Assembly (NCBI GenBank): GCA_033675265.1
Contig: JAUJYZ010000724.1
Span: forward strand, 446,001 to 510,000
Direction of reading: 5' to 3'
From: Actinostola sp. cb2023
Lineage: Eukaryota; Cnidaria; Anthozoa; Actiniaria; Actinostolidae
Length of the DNA: 64,000 nt
Shown: piece by piece, positions 24,013 through 35,339 of the stretch
Layout of the letters: each line of letters starts with the position of its first letter
Numbering within the stretch: position 1 is the first letter of the stretch
The notes under the pieces: generated by a model
The model's input: only the letters and a program-made list of their open reading frames with translations
What the model was told of the DNA's origin: nothing
Database searches by the model: none
Position numbers and translations under genes: made by a program

Positions 24013-25875
24013 AGGGGGGGGGGGTGTCCAAGTGGTAGGGGTGATCGGCGGTCGGTTTTGACAACTGACGACCCCTAAAAGGTACATAAATTGAAAGATC
24101 TAGAGCTGTGATCATGATCATTACAATGATCATTAATTAATGTTTTACGACAAGTATTTTTAGAACGCACTTAGTGCTTCCTGGTAACGGGAAATAGTAA
24201 AAACAATTTCTCCAATAGACGCAGCTGACAGATACTGATAAAGGGGCTATTTTTAGTATAACCGGATGCAGCTCGCGCAACCTCATCCCACCACCCCCGC
24301 ATGATTCAAGCCCTGACACCTGTACTGACCTCTGAAAAAATGTTGGGGAAGATCAAATTTCTCGACCAAAACATTTTAAATGAAGGCAAAAGGATGTAGT
24401 AACATAGATGAAGAAAAATGATCATACAGTGATGATTCACCATGATTTCAAAGAAACTGCAAAGCCGAAAAAAAACTCTAGATTGCAAAACAGCCCCTAC
24501 TTCTTCGCGAAACTCCGTCGAGAAGAGTTGAAGTAATGTTTAAAGGCCGACAATGAGGACTGGACTGGGGGGGGGGGGGGGGGGGGGGGGGGGGAGGGGG
24601 GATACTCCCATTGTCCAAGTGGTAGGGGTGATCGGCGGTCGGTTTTGAAAACGACCCCTGAAAGGTACGCATAAATTAAAAGAGCTGTTCAAGCCATGCG
24701 GTTTATTTTAACCCCTAAACGGTACGACCATATATGACCATAATGGCGTAAACGTGATTGTGCTGATAACGTTTAATCAATGACTGGACAACATCTTTCT
24801 TCTGTTCTTTCATGTTTGTTCAATGAAGAAAAAAAATAACAATTGACCCAAAAAGGTACGGAGTGATGTTACGTAACTGATTTTGAGTCGGAACCCCTAA
24901 AAGGTCCACATACGAAATATTTTCAACCCTAATAGGACCGCCGATCACCCCTACCACTTGGACAAAGGGAGTACACCCCCCGGGCATTCCAAAGTACTCT
25001 AGAGCGGACTTTTCGGGGTATCCATGCCAGGTCCATCATGTGACGAAATTGAAGGCAGCTGGTTGGCTGTTTACCTCATGAATAATTAATGAGTTTTTGA
25101 AGTTCGATTTCATTCTCTCGTGTTCCGGTCCGCAACGACTCGATCGAACTTCAACTCTTCTCGACAGAGTTTCGCGAAGAAGTAGGGGCTGTTTTGCAGT
25201 CTATAGCAAAACTCAGCCAGAAAAGCAAAGACGCGTAGCCAAAGGCTTAGAAGAAGTACGTCATTTTCTTCTCAACATATTTTTTTTTCCCTCTAATTAC
25301 AGCGTTTTCAAAGTTGGGGGCAAACTGGCCAGGACCTCCAAGGAACTCGACTGAGAGAGGCGAGAACGAAAACAGAAGCTCGAGCAGCATTTACGATTGG
25401 TATAACTATCGCAGCCTACGTCCTCTGTTATCTTCCAGTCATTCTCTTTTCCGTCTTTGTCGGTGACAAAAGTGAGATAACCAAAACAAGCCAAGCTAAG
25501 TGGTTTGGATTTGCGGCAAACTTCTTCCTGTTCTTCTCCAGTGCGTGTAATCCCTTCATTTACATTCTGAGGTCGGGAAAGTTTCGTTTTGCTATTGTCC
25601 ACTTTATGAAGAGCCCGTGCGGCGTAGATGATGATATTGGAGGTCAAAAGTTGAGAGTCTGTAGAATACCCCAGCCTGCAGTGACAGAAAATTACCGGAA
25701 TGAGCATCCACATGCACTCCAAGCTGTTGTCCCCGCGACAGCCACTCTGGCAAGTGAAGACCTCTTGGAAATACATGTGTTATATTTTAAGCGAGATGTC
25801 CTGGAAGACGAGGGTGACCAGGAGAGGTGCCGTGTACAGAAACGAAAGTGTCGATCTAAAAGCGCTCCAAACTAG
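20704..25875 (+). CDS. Class A (rhodopsin-type) GPCR, two exons, 411 aa
   Basis: Exon 1 20704-21366 (221 codons, phase 0 donor GTAAGA); exon 2 25303-25875 (acceptor TAATTACAG, stop TAG 25873-25875). Seven membrane segments fit the family: TM1 with G44-N45; TM2 with LANMAIVD (D73); ERF (126-128) in place of DRY; TM6 with CYLP (263-266) in place of CWxP; TM7 with NPFIY (304-308). The N terminus has NNT and NGT glycosylation sequons. The long tail is basic, ending KRKCRSKSAPN. The Cys pair joining TM3 and loop 2 in most class A receptors is absent: no Cys in ~92-105 or ~165-190. The intron falls in intracellular loop 3. The ligand cannot be told; this is one of the many orphan receptors seen in anthozoans. 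The start at 20704 is chosen because it precedes the sequons; no upstream in-frame Met in this exon is clearly better. Confidence 0.85.
21441..21942. mobile_element. MITE in the GPCR intron, ~105-bp inverted ends
   Basis: TAATAAGCCAGTTCACGCTG ... CACTTTGACTTGCCGTAACT at the left is inverted nearly base for base at the right, ending CAGCGTGAACTGGCTTATTA. Confidence 0.92.
21943..23035. other. GPCR intron, nothing further recognised
   Basis: AT-rich intron sequence with scattered short ORFs and no clear repeat until the AAT microsatellite at 23036. Confidence 0.5.
23036..23717. repeat. Foldback element flanked by AAT microsatellites
   Basis: AAT repeats at 23036-23134 and 23611-23717 bracket a ~370-bp inverted repeat (23146-23515) with arms TTTAAACATTTAACTATGAA and AATATAGACGACGTTTCGAC. 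The N-rich and I-rich ORFs here are microsatellite translations. Confidence 0.85.
23985..24080. repeat. Poly-G tract with a GTAGGGGTGATCGG MITE end
   Basis: 28 G, one A and 11 G, followed by TCCAAGTGGTAGGGGTGATC. The same end recurs at 24610-24650 and, inverted, near 24945. Confidence 0.85.
24481..25200. mobile_element. Nested inverted repeats with a poly-G end
   Basis: Outer arms at 24481-24535 and 25140-25200 (AACAGCCCCTACTTCTTCGC, CGAGAAGAGTTGAAGT) enclose an inner element. Its left end is 28 G plus GTCCAAGTGGTAGGGGTGAT; its right end, near 24940-24985, is the inverse. Confidence 0.75.
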
Positions 25876-26720
25876 ACATTAAACATACTCAACTACCTGC
25901 AGCACTATATGGCATGCAGGAAGGAAACAGGAAAGTTGTATATATTGCACGGGACTGAAGACGCTTGGTCGATGTCAAAGCTAGGCTCTTGAAAAGAAGT
26001 TAACGATTCTTCAACAACTTCCAAAGCTGGCATAGTAAGGAATAAGAGACAATGCAAAGAACTATATAGAAACAACTGATACTCAAACTAACTGCAAGGA
26101 CACCAGCACTTATGTTTTTATCTATCTATGTAATGTGTATTTTTGAACAATGTAGTAATGTAAAAATCCGGCTGGTACTTAAAGATGTATGCATATAATA
26201 TGTACGTTGTAAACGATACTCACTCAGGACACTAAGGAACAGAATAGAGTACAGAAACAACCCTTAAGTTGTTAAGCGACTGATCTCAAAGCGCTCAAAC
26301 TAAGACACTAGAGAACAGTAAAGTACAAAACGCTCCTGTCTTGGTACTTGGAATCCAATACGTCCTTACGTGGTGTAATGTGCAGATAAGAAAGTTTTAC
26401 TTGACGATCTGAAAGAACTCTAAAATATATCAACCAAACACTGAGGAAAAAACAATAAATATTGGGATAAAATCGAAGGTAGTATGCTAGTTGGTTTCTA
26501 CTAAAACAATTACACTATATACCGGCCCAAAACCTTCCATTCGACCGTGGCAAGTCGGATTTGCAAATTTGGCGAAATGAAACATATCCGTAAACAATTA
26601 GCTAGAAAAAAATCACCGAACTCTTTCTCCGATAGGTTTCGAAGCCGAATACATTCCATTGTCAGTCTGATTTACTAAGCTGTGATTCGTTCAAAATGTT
26701 ACTCAGTTTCTCGGAATTAA
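25876..26720. other. GPCR 3' flank
   Basis: Probably 3' untranslated and intergenic sequence. AATAAA at about 26453 could serve polyadenylation. No other gene is seen. Confidence 0.4.
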
Positions 26721-26721
26721 A

Positions 26722-26970
26722 CCTGCAACACGGTCTACCAACTGAGCTAACAGCCTCCCGGATACCGAGCTCAGTTGGTAGAGCACCGGTCTGTCTTGCA
26801 GAAGGCTCAGTCGGGTTAGATTCCCGGCCGCCGGACCAACACTAAAATAACTGAGAAGGTGCTGCCATCTGCAAATATGGTTAGACCTTCACGTCTTCTC
26901 GGATAACGACGTAAAACCATAGGTCCTGTCTCCCGACCCGGGATGCCTCAAAAGGACCTCATTAATATAA
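26722..26970. mobile_element. tRNA-derived SINE with a second, inverted tRNA-like head
   Basis: On plus, 26767-26785 holds an A-box-like AGCTCAGTTGGTAGAGCACC and 26814-26826 a B-box-like GGGTTAGATTCCC, followed by a SINE body (ATAACTGAGAAGGTGCTGCC, CTTCTCGGATAACGAC). On minus, 26722-26752 reads GTTAGCTCAGTTGGTAGACC. The two heads face away from each other. Not a functional tRNA: the stems do not close and the body continues. Confidence 0.7.
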
Positions 26971-27184
26971 AACAATAGAACGATGCAGGAACACAGTAGA
27001 TTCGTTCTATTGTTTGGTCGGCGGTTTGGGTTATGGAAACAAGCCTTTAACTGGTGGACATTTATTTAAATAACCTCAGTATTTTAAAAACTCTTTCAAA
27101 GGAGTAGGGGATCGATTGTTAGCCGGTTCAAATTGGAGGCATAGGCTGACATATACTAACTACTCATGATTGTAAGCTGCTCGG

Positions 27185-27270
27185 CTGCCATGGGCGCCTT
27201 TGATATACAACCCGAAAAAGTCCTCCATCGGTTGTAAAGCGCATTGAGACTATATGAGATGCGCTGATAC

Positions 27271-27308
<38 letters not shown>
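27185..27308 (+). mobile_element. SINE 3' tail with ATT microsatellite
   Basis: GGTTGTAAAGCGCATTGAGA followed by GATGCGCTGATACT and ATT repeats has the form of a SINE tail. Similar tails occur near 31730-31830 and 51373-51410. Confidence 0.6.
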
Positions 27309-27309
<1 letters not shown>

Positions 27310-27864
27310 TAGCACATGCGCAGTAGACACAAAAAGCAAGTGAAAATGTTAAAATCAGTTTATTTTGGAATGCAAAGTTCTTATTATACAGTGATTTCAA
27401 ACAATAGATAATGAGGCGGAAAGTACGGCGTTTGAACTAGGCCTAAGTCTACTACCGTAAAGTTCCGAAAGTAGCCGCGACTCCCCGGAAGTAACAGACA
27501 AATCCCGAAAGTAACGATCCCCCTTCTAGAGCGATGATTATATATATTACTAGACACTAATTCCATTGTTTTCTTTGTTTTGATTGGACTGTTAGTCGGC
27601 TAACTATTAGATTTTGTTTCACGGGTTAAGTGCCATCACTCCAAGCAAATGTAAGAAAAGCGATAGTCATAATAAAATACGTTCTAGATCTTGTGAATAT
27701 TCATTGTTTGCAGTAAAATACCGTGCACGATGTCGATACGTTTAAGGTTCACGGTATGAAAAGTTAACGATTTTAGCACCCCGAAAGTAGCGACCACCCG
27801 AAACTAACAGTTACACCTAAGGTTGCTAAATCCGAAAGTAACGACCTCTTTACCGACGGCATTG

Positions 27865-28623
27865 TCAATGTTTAATGATAATTCTCTTTGCATACATAGC
27901 TTCATACAGTGGCAGACACTCTTCGATGACTTGTATTGCTTCCTTGGGCAAATCATCAATCCTAGGCTTCTCTGCCTTCCGTGTCCTCTTTATAAAACCA
28001 CTTGATTGCATCACAGAATCGTGCCAGCCTGCACACACATGACGGTCCCACCCAGGCACGGGACCTGGTTGCCACTTAGTCATTTCTTCCTCGTGTTTCA
28101 CTCCAATGGCCTCACAGTAGGCACGCATGGTCTCATCCGGGAACTCCAGTAGGTCATCAGCATCTATCACCAGTGGGGAGGGGGAAAGTTGGTCAACCAC
28201 GAAGTTATAAAGTTCGAATACTTCTCTGATGCCGAATTCCTTGCCAACGAAGTATCCACAACCGATGAGAGATTTGGCAACTTGGTATGGATTCCTAATG
28301 AGGAAAGTTTGCTGGAATTCTCTCATCCCATCTTGAAGCAAGAGTTCGTAGTTCTTCTTGAAACAACACGCCATTTCTTTGGCGAAAACGAGCTGCTTGC
28401 CTTCGTAAGGTTTCGTGAGAGTGTCGGCTACCGACTGGTACGTAGCGTTGGCATCCAGTGGAATCTCTGTAAAGAGATCGCTGTCCCTTTGAAGACCACA
28501 ATGAAATGGAATGGCGAATAACTCGTGGAATACCTGGACTTGATCAAGTGTTCTGATCGAACGTTCGAAAGCGGTAGAAACACATCTTGGCGCGGACCAC
28601 AGAATGACTTTCTTCGTTGCCAT
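27865..28623 (-). CDS. P-loop sulfotransferase-like protein (252 aa, intronless)
   Basis: A single uninterrupted frame from ATG (28621-28623) to the stop at 27865. The N terminus has the PAPS 5'-phosphosulfate loop in the form SAPRCVSTAF (10-19). FLIRNPYQVAKSL (107-119) supplies the Arg-Ser pair (R110, S118) that binds the 3'-phosphate in sulfotransferases. DADDLLEFP (~154-162) fits the next conserved strand and turn. The length is close to the compact sulfotransferase fold. Relatives in corals, lancelets and plants are often labelled 'branched-chain-amino-acid aminotransferase-like', a legacy name; the sequence shows a P-loop transferase and not a PLP enzyme. The substrate is unknown. No signal or membrane segment is seen, so it is probably cytosolic. 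It could be an old retrocopy, but the frame is intact and there is a TATA box. Confidence 0.9.
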   Translation of the reverse strand: MATKKVILWSAPRCVSTAFERSIRTLDQVQVFHELFAIPFHCGLQRDSDLFTEIPLDANATYQSVADTLTKPYEGKQLVFAKEMACCFKKNYELLLQDGMREFQQTFLIRNPYQVAKSLIGCGYFVGKEFGIREVFELYNFVVDQLSPSPLVIDADDLLEFPDETMRAYCEAIGVKHEEEMTKWQPGPVPGWDRHVCAGWHDSVMQSSGFIKRTRKAEKPRIDDLPKEAIQVIEECLPLYEAMYAKRIIIKH

Positions 28624-28661
28624 GATGTACGTTCAGTGTGCGTCTAGACTAACTTAACGTT

Positions 28662-28669
28662 CTTTTATA
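28662..28669 (-). promoter_or_regulatory. TATA box of the sulfotransferase-like gene
   Basis: TATAAAAG on the minus strand, 38 bp before the start codon, implying a very short 5' leader. Position and sequence fit a core promoter. Confidence 0.6.
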
Positions 28670-29019
28670 CAGAATAGTGGTGATATGGCCTAATGATCAG
28701 ACCCCACGTATAACGGAATGTGCAAATGATTTCCTTTGAATTAAGACGGTCAATACTACCTCAAAAGATGAGTAAGCATGACATCACAACCTCTTGTTTT
28801 AGTTCTCCTTCCAAATATATATAACTTGTTGAAATCTAAGCTGAAAGAAATTTTTGGATCATTTGATAGAAAAGCAGCCCAGATTTGGGAAAAGGAATGC
28901 ATTTTTTTTACAACACACTTCAGCTGATTAATCTCGCAATCTGATTGGCTGGTTTGCCGTTCTCAATAAGAGTACAGACACACTGACTTGTCACATCATT
29001 TTCTTACCCTAAGCCTTAT

Positions 29020-29995
29020 TTGGGACATCGAATACATTTACAGTTGTGATTTGGGACATCGAATACATTTACAGTTTTGAATTGGGACATCGAATATTCA
29101 TTTACAGTTTTGATTTGGAACATCGAATACATTTACAGTTTTGATTTGGGACATCGAATACATTTACAGTTTTGATTTGGGACATCGAATACATTTACAG
29201 TTTTGATTTGGGACATCGAATACATTTACAGTTGTGATTTGGGACATCGAATACATTTACAGTTTTGATTTGGGACATCGAATACATTTACAGTTTTGAT
29301 TTGGGACATCGAATACATTTACAGTTTTGATTTGGGACATCGAATACATTTACAGTTTTGATTTGGGACATCGAATACATTTACAGTTTTGATTTGGGAC
29401 ATCAAATATTCATTTACAGTTTTGATTTGGGACATCGAATACATTTACAGTTTTGATTTGGGACATCGAATATTCATTTACAGTTTTGATTTGGGACATC
29501 GAATATTCATTTACAGTTTTGATTTGGGACATCGAATATTCATTTACAGTTTTGATTTGGGACATCGAATATTCATTTACAGTTTTGATTTGGGACATCG
29601 AATATTCATTTACAGTTTTGATTTGGGACATCGAATATTCATTTACAGTTTTGATTTGGGACATCGAATACATTTACAGTTTTGATTTCGAACATCGAAT
29701 ACATTTACAGTTTTGATTTCGAACATCGAATACATTTACAGTTTTGATTTCGAACATCGAATACATTTACAGTTTTGATTTCGAACATCGAATATTCATT
29801 TACAGTTTTGATTTCGAACATCGAATATTCATTTACAGTTTTGATTTCGAACATCGAATACATTTACAGTTTTGATTTCGAACATCGAATACATTTACAG
29901 TTTTGATTTCGAACATCGAATACATTTACAGTTTTGATTTCGAACATCGAATACATTTACAGTTTTGATTTCGAACATCGAATACATTTACAGTT
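29020..29995. repeat. ~31-bp satellite, about 31 copies
   Basis: The unit is GGGACATCGAATACATTTAC plus AGTTTTGATTT. The first part has GGGACATCG and the last ~10 units have CGAACATCG. Units with ATTCA in place of AC cluster in blocks (29400-29650, 29790-29840), a sign of local homogenisation. Open frames here are repeat translations. Confidence 0.97.
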
Positions 29996-30533
29996 GGATT
30001 CATTTGACTGAGCAGGCGCTCAGTGTGGGATGTTTTTTGCCAATATTTTTTGCCAATATTTTAAACTATGATGTAACGTACACTCCAAGAGGTATGATAC
30101 CGTCATTTGTATTATTTCATTAAGCTCAAACTCCATACAAATAGTCATCGAACAGTCAGCGATGGGATTTTTGATGTGGTTTCCGTCATGGCGGGAGCAC
30201 CATTCAGTCTCCCACTCAGCCGTCTTTAGTTCCGTCACGCAACGCTCCCGAACTAAAGACGGTTGCGTAGGGGACCCGAGCACCATATGATCGGTACTGC
30301 TTCCGTTTGGCTTTTATGACGATGTTAACGTATTGAATATAGAGCTTAGAAGATAAAGTAATTTGCACCCACTCTGTTCCTGATGGTGATTATAATCTGT
30401 GAATGGCATGAAGCACAACACGAATTGTCAACGTTAATATTTCCTGTTTCAGGATGGGCAGGTTTAACGGAAATAAATCGATTCATCAACAGATAAAGAC
30501 ATTTTAAAATGCATCGACCAATATATAAAGCTA

Positions 30534-30905
30534 AGGGTTTATCACGTAATTTCAAAACTTATAGGAGACATAGCGGGACAAAAAAAATGATTATCATAGA
30601 TGGAAAGAGCTCGTTGAAATGAGTAAAAATGTGAAGTTTGGAAAAGATCGCTTCACAAATTGCGAAGATATGAATTTTCAAAAATCGAAATTTTGGATGA
30701 AAACCTTTGTTGGTAGGCAAGAGTTTACCAGCGTAAATTTCCAAAGGTTTTCATATAAAATTTCGATTTTTGAAAATTCATATCTTCGCAATTTGTTGAA
30801 GCGATCTTTTCCAAACTTCACATTTTTACTAATTTCAACGAGCTCTTTCCAGCTATGATAATCATATTTTTGTCCTATGAGTTTTGAAATTACATGATAA
30901 ACCCT
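30534..30905. mobile_element. Complete 372-bp foldback element
   Basis: Almost the whole element is one palindrome with arms of about 175 bp: AGGGTTTATCACGTAATTTC ... GAAAGAGCTCGTTGAAAT at the left, inverse at the right. The centre is the segment also found at 1-112. Confidence 0.92.
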
Positions 30906-31728
30906 CATTGCAGAATCCTTGTCGTATTCAAAATCATGGAACATAGAAGCTAAATAAGACCGCAAGGATACCCGGGAGAGCTGTAAACTGATGAGTCAAA
31001 TAATCATCGCTTATTCGTAATTAGTTTCCCGAATATGTATAGAATTTTGCTTAGAGATCATTTCTTTCGATAAACACCAAAATTTTCCTCTGACTACATA
31101 AAACTTAGCTGATTTACCGCTTACCCATACACCCTAGCGGTCTTAGCTTATATGTTCTATGATTTTCAACACGACAATGATTCTGCAATTAGCTGTATAT
31201 GGTAAGAAATGACAAATGATAATGATGACGTTGATAATATTGGTAAAAGCAAATAAATATATCGGGACCGGAAATGTCTGGATCCCGAGATCTATTAAGT
31301 GCTGGGTTTCAGCATGCTGGATCCTCGAGCATGGGGTTTCAGTAGACGTCATTTCGGTCTCGTGCCGAGTTTTTATCTGTTGAATAATGCTAGTAATAAT
31401 AATAAAGAACATTCTTAATTAAACGCACTAAATATTGATCTGTGCGTTTTACAACTGAGTGAAAGAAAAATAAATAGTCGCCCTATAGAGCATGTTGGCC
31501 AGTGTTTCACCGCACTTTATCAGCATTTAGTTTATAGGGCCGCAAGTTCATCAGTCTGAGATTCTTTAGTGACTTATTATTATTATATAAAATGAAAAAT
31601 GAACTAAATGAACACTTTTTATATTAATATTTTTATAGTTTATTATATTCGATCTCCATTTGATTTGATTAATGTTGCTAGACAGTTTTGTAAGAGCATA
31701 GAGACAATAGTATTATGCTCCAAATACC

Positions 31729-31807
<79 letters not shown>

Positions 31808-31987
31808 TGAATATTGCGCTATATAAGTGTTACATTTATTATTTACACAACGAAACATATCTGATCTGAATATGAATTCTGTCTGGGATGGACGCAGTGG
31901 TAGTGACCATGAAATATGGAGTTGGAGATAAAATGTCTAAAACAGTTATGATATTTCAACTAAAATAAATAAAATATGAAAGTCCAA
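30906..31987. other. Intergenic, one ATT microsatellite
   Basis: ATT repeats at 31729-31806 followed by ATATTGCGCTATATAAG look like a SINE tail. Nothing else is recognised. Confidence 0.5.
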
Positions 31988-32284
31988 CACACAGTCGAAC
32001 CTCTACTAACGGCCACCTCCCCACAACGACCACCTCTCTGTAACGGCCAGGGTTTTTGTCCCGGCCACCAGCAAGCCACTGAATACATTTATTCGTTTTT
32101 AAAACCTCTACACAATGGCCACCTCTACACAATGGCCACCTCCCCACAACGACCACCTCTCTGTAACGGACAGTTTTTTTTGTCCCGGCCACCAGCAAGC
32201 CCATACATTTATTCATTTTTAAAACCTCTACACAACGGCCAAACATTTAGTTTCGAGGTGGCCGTTGTGGAGAGGTTCGACTGT
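31988..32284. mobile_element. Pogo/Tigger-type MITE with internal repeats
   Basis: The ends ACAGTCGAACCTCTAC and the inverse GTGGAGAGGTTCGACTGT have the CAGT..AACCTC form of pogo-group termini. The interior repeats AACGGCCACCTCTACACA several times. A second copy lies at 48985-49140. Confidence 0.7.
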
Positions 32285-32479
32285 ATTTCCATATCAGTTT
32301 GTCCATTTCCAAAACATATTTTAAAAATAGTATAGTATAAATATGTAGTTAAATAGTGAGATAGAAAAGGGGACAAACGCGTGAAATCAGTAATGATTGG
32401 AGAAAAGTAATCCACATCACACCAAATTAACATTGTTTAGGGGGAGGGGTGGGGGAGAGATAGGCGAGGGTAGGGGACG

Positions 32480-32730
32480 GAGGGGGTGCAAACTGGGAAA
32501 CATTGGCAGGGAATTGTGGGAGTGTTTTAGGGGACGCCATTGCTGTCTATTTAGTATAAAACATGGGAAAACGACTGGAAAACATTGGCGGGGAATTGTG
32601 GGAGTGTTTTAGGAGACGCCATTGCTGTCTATTTAGTATAAAACATGGGAAAACGACTGGAAAACATTGGCGGGGAATTGTGGGAGTGTTTTAGGAGACG
32701 CCATTGCTGTCTATTTAGTATAAAACTTGT
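32480..32730. repeat. ~82-bp tandem repeat, about three units
   Basis: Units read GAAAACATTGGCGGGGAATT, GTGGGAGTGTTTTAGGAGAC and GCCATTGCTGTCTATTTAGT. Lies just beyond the 3' end of the actin-fusion gene. Confidence 0.92.
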
Positions 32731-32850
32731 CGACATATTGACGAAGAAGTGTCCCCGAAACAGTCCCACAATTCACAATAAAAAAATAAAAAAGTCCCAC
32801 AACTGCCCGCAAAATTCCGAAATTGCTAATCGATGTCACAATCAGCATAT

Positions 32851-33880
32851 TCAGAAACACTTTCGATGGACAATCTCTGGTCCGATCTCGTCATATTCTT
32901 GAGTACTTATACACATATGCGAGAAGGTAGGTAACCCTGCCAACACAGCACTGCCACGCCATACCGAGTACTTCCGGTCATCGGGGCTGATTACTCTCAC
33001 ACGGCTTGGGTCACGTGGATTAACGAGGTTGTAGATTTCGTTATGAAGGCGGGAACTGAACCCTGGCAGAAGAGTTGTACCTCCTGTGTAACGAATCAAC
33101 AACAATAGCTTTGCTCACTTGACTTTGAATACAGCTATTTCAAAAAAAGGTTGGTGAAGGTTTTGTAGCATGTTGCATCCCAAGCCCGAAATGCACTATG
33201 GGCGATGTGAATGGAATCAGCAAAAGGTCACAACAATAATATGGACTCTGGGAATTTTCCCAAACTTTATCTTCGCAATATGGAGCCGGCATATTTTCTT
33301 CTGTATGTGCATGCTGACATTATTTACATATGATCCACAATACATTTCGGGCTTGGTATGCAAGATGCAACAAAATCTTCACCAACCTTTTTGAAATAGC
33401 TGTATAACTACCGCTCAGTATTTAAGGGGTTAGTATGAAGCGCCGCAGTATTTAATTCATGTTCCGGTCAATAATATTAAAGTAGTATTTTTACCTGAAA
33501 GAAGCACATTATGAAATAGATCGTGTCTGATATCTAAGTCGCATTTCTTGATGCATTTGTAAATAGATTCATGGATGCCATCGATGTCTTGACCAATCAG
33601 AGAAGGTTTGAACAGCGCTTCCGGTGCGCGAAAACGTTCATTGCCAATGCGAAGAGAACTTCCGTCCGGTAACTGAAATTAATTAATTAGTAATTAAGTA
33701 TTAATTAGTTATTTTTTCTTCAAGCGCAGCAGCACGATTTATTCAGCTGGAGCAGAACATTAAAGTGATGAAGATGATGGTGGTAGTGGTGATTATCTTG
33801 ATGATGGTGATGATGATAGTGATGACGACTGTTGATGATTGTGGTGGCGGTGATTATCTTGATTATCTTGATGATGATGG

Positions 33881-33915
<35 letters not shown>

Positions 33916-35301
33916 GTGATGATGACGGTGATTGTTGATAATCAGTTCATGATGATAGTGGTGGTAATCATGATGACTATTGATGATTCTGGTCGTGCAT
34001 GGTGATAATCATGATTGTTGATGGTGTTGATAGTGATGATAGTGATGATGATTGTTGATGATTATGGTGGTGGTCATTACCATGATGATAATGACTATTA
34101 ATGATTGTGGTGGAGTGTTGTGATGATGATCATCATCATCATCAGTTTGATCATGATGGCAGTGGATATAATTTGCCCACAGACATACCGTGTACAACGC
34201 CTCACACTCATCACTGTTCTCCGACTCAACAAGTTCATTTTCAAAATCCTGAGCAACGTAGCACAGCGTTTCCTTGGCATCTCGAATGATTTGATGCTCT
34301 GCTGAAGTCTTAAACGAGTACCCTCGCTCCGTGATTAATCTCTGCAGTAATCTCGTAATGTCTCGACCTGCGAGGTTCATTCTTTGTGTAGCGTGTGGTA
34401 GCATGTACCCCTCGTAGACAGGAACAGTATGGCTAACACCATCACCACAGTCAAATACAGTCCCTACAAGATCCGATGCATGCAAATCAAGTTTAGAACT
34501 GATCACAAAAATGTAAGAACTGGACTATAGAGTACCGAAGTGTGAGGGAAACGAAAAATATAATTTTCGCTTTATCAATTTTCGATCCCCGATTTCGAAA
34601 GAACATCAACAAAGAAGCTTACATGCCAAATTTGAGAGCAAACGGTTAAATAACAGCTGAGATATGGCCATTTGAATATATAATTCCCCCCACAAATCAC
34701 TGTAATTTCGGCTTGGTTCGTAACGTTATTTTATTTTTATGACGTCATCACTTCGGTACTCTATTAAGATGGAGTAAGTACAGGCAAGACTTAGTGCGAG
34801 TTGCTTTAAACTTAACGCCGGGCGTACCTACTTACAGCAGACATCCAGCCCAGTCAAAATTGCTATTATACAAGTTTTCTGCATCTCAATAGTAAAACTC
34901 AGTACCCTGCGAGCAGAGGTTCCTTTTCGTCTTCATATGTTCACTGAGTCTTTTACTTTTACTTTTGCTGTTCGGCTTTTTGTTTTGGCTTTTACATTGC
35001 TGTTCGTAGTAGTTCGAAAGAAACCTCTGCCCGGACTCGGCACTTTTCCGTTTGAGCATGCGTGGAGTTGTCGTCATTAAGTACGTCACATGTTGCCATA
35101 GTAACATCCAAATATGGCTGTGCACGTACATCGCAGGCTCATTTCTTGTCAGTAAAATACTTCCATCTTTTATGCGTGAGCCTTATCGTCCCGGTTTGTG
35201 GACGACAACTCGACGCATCCTCAAACGGGAAAAAAAAAATATTCTTCTTCTTCTTCTTCTTCTTCTTCTTATCATTTTTATCATTATAATTATTATTATT
35301 A

Positions 35302-35339
<38 letters not shown>

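Noticed and set aside
26759..26837. A functional tRNA gene
   Set aside because: The boxes are degenerate, the acceptor stem does not close, and the sequence runs on into a SINE body.
29389..29716. ORFs with repeated FDLGHRIFIYS
   Set aside because: Translations of the 31-bp satellite.
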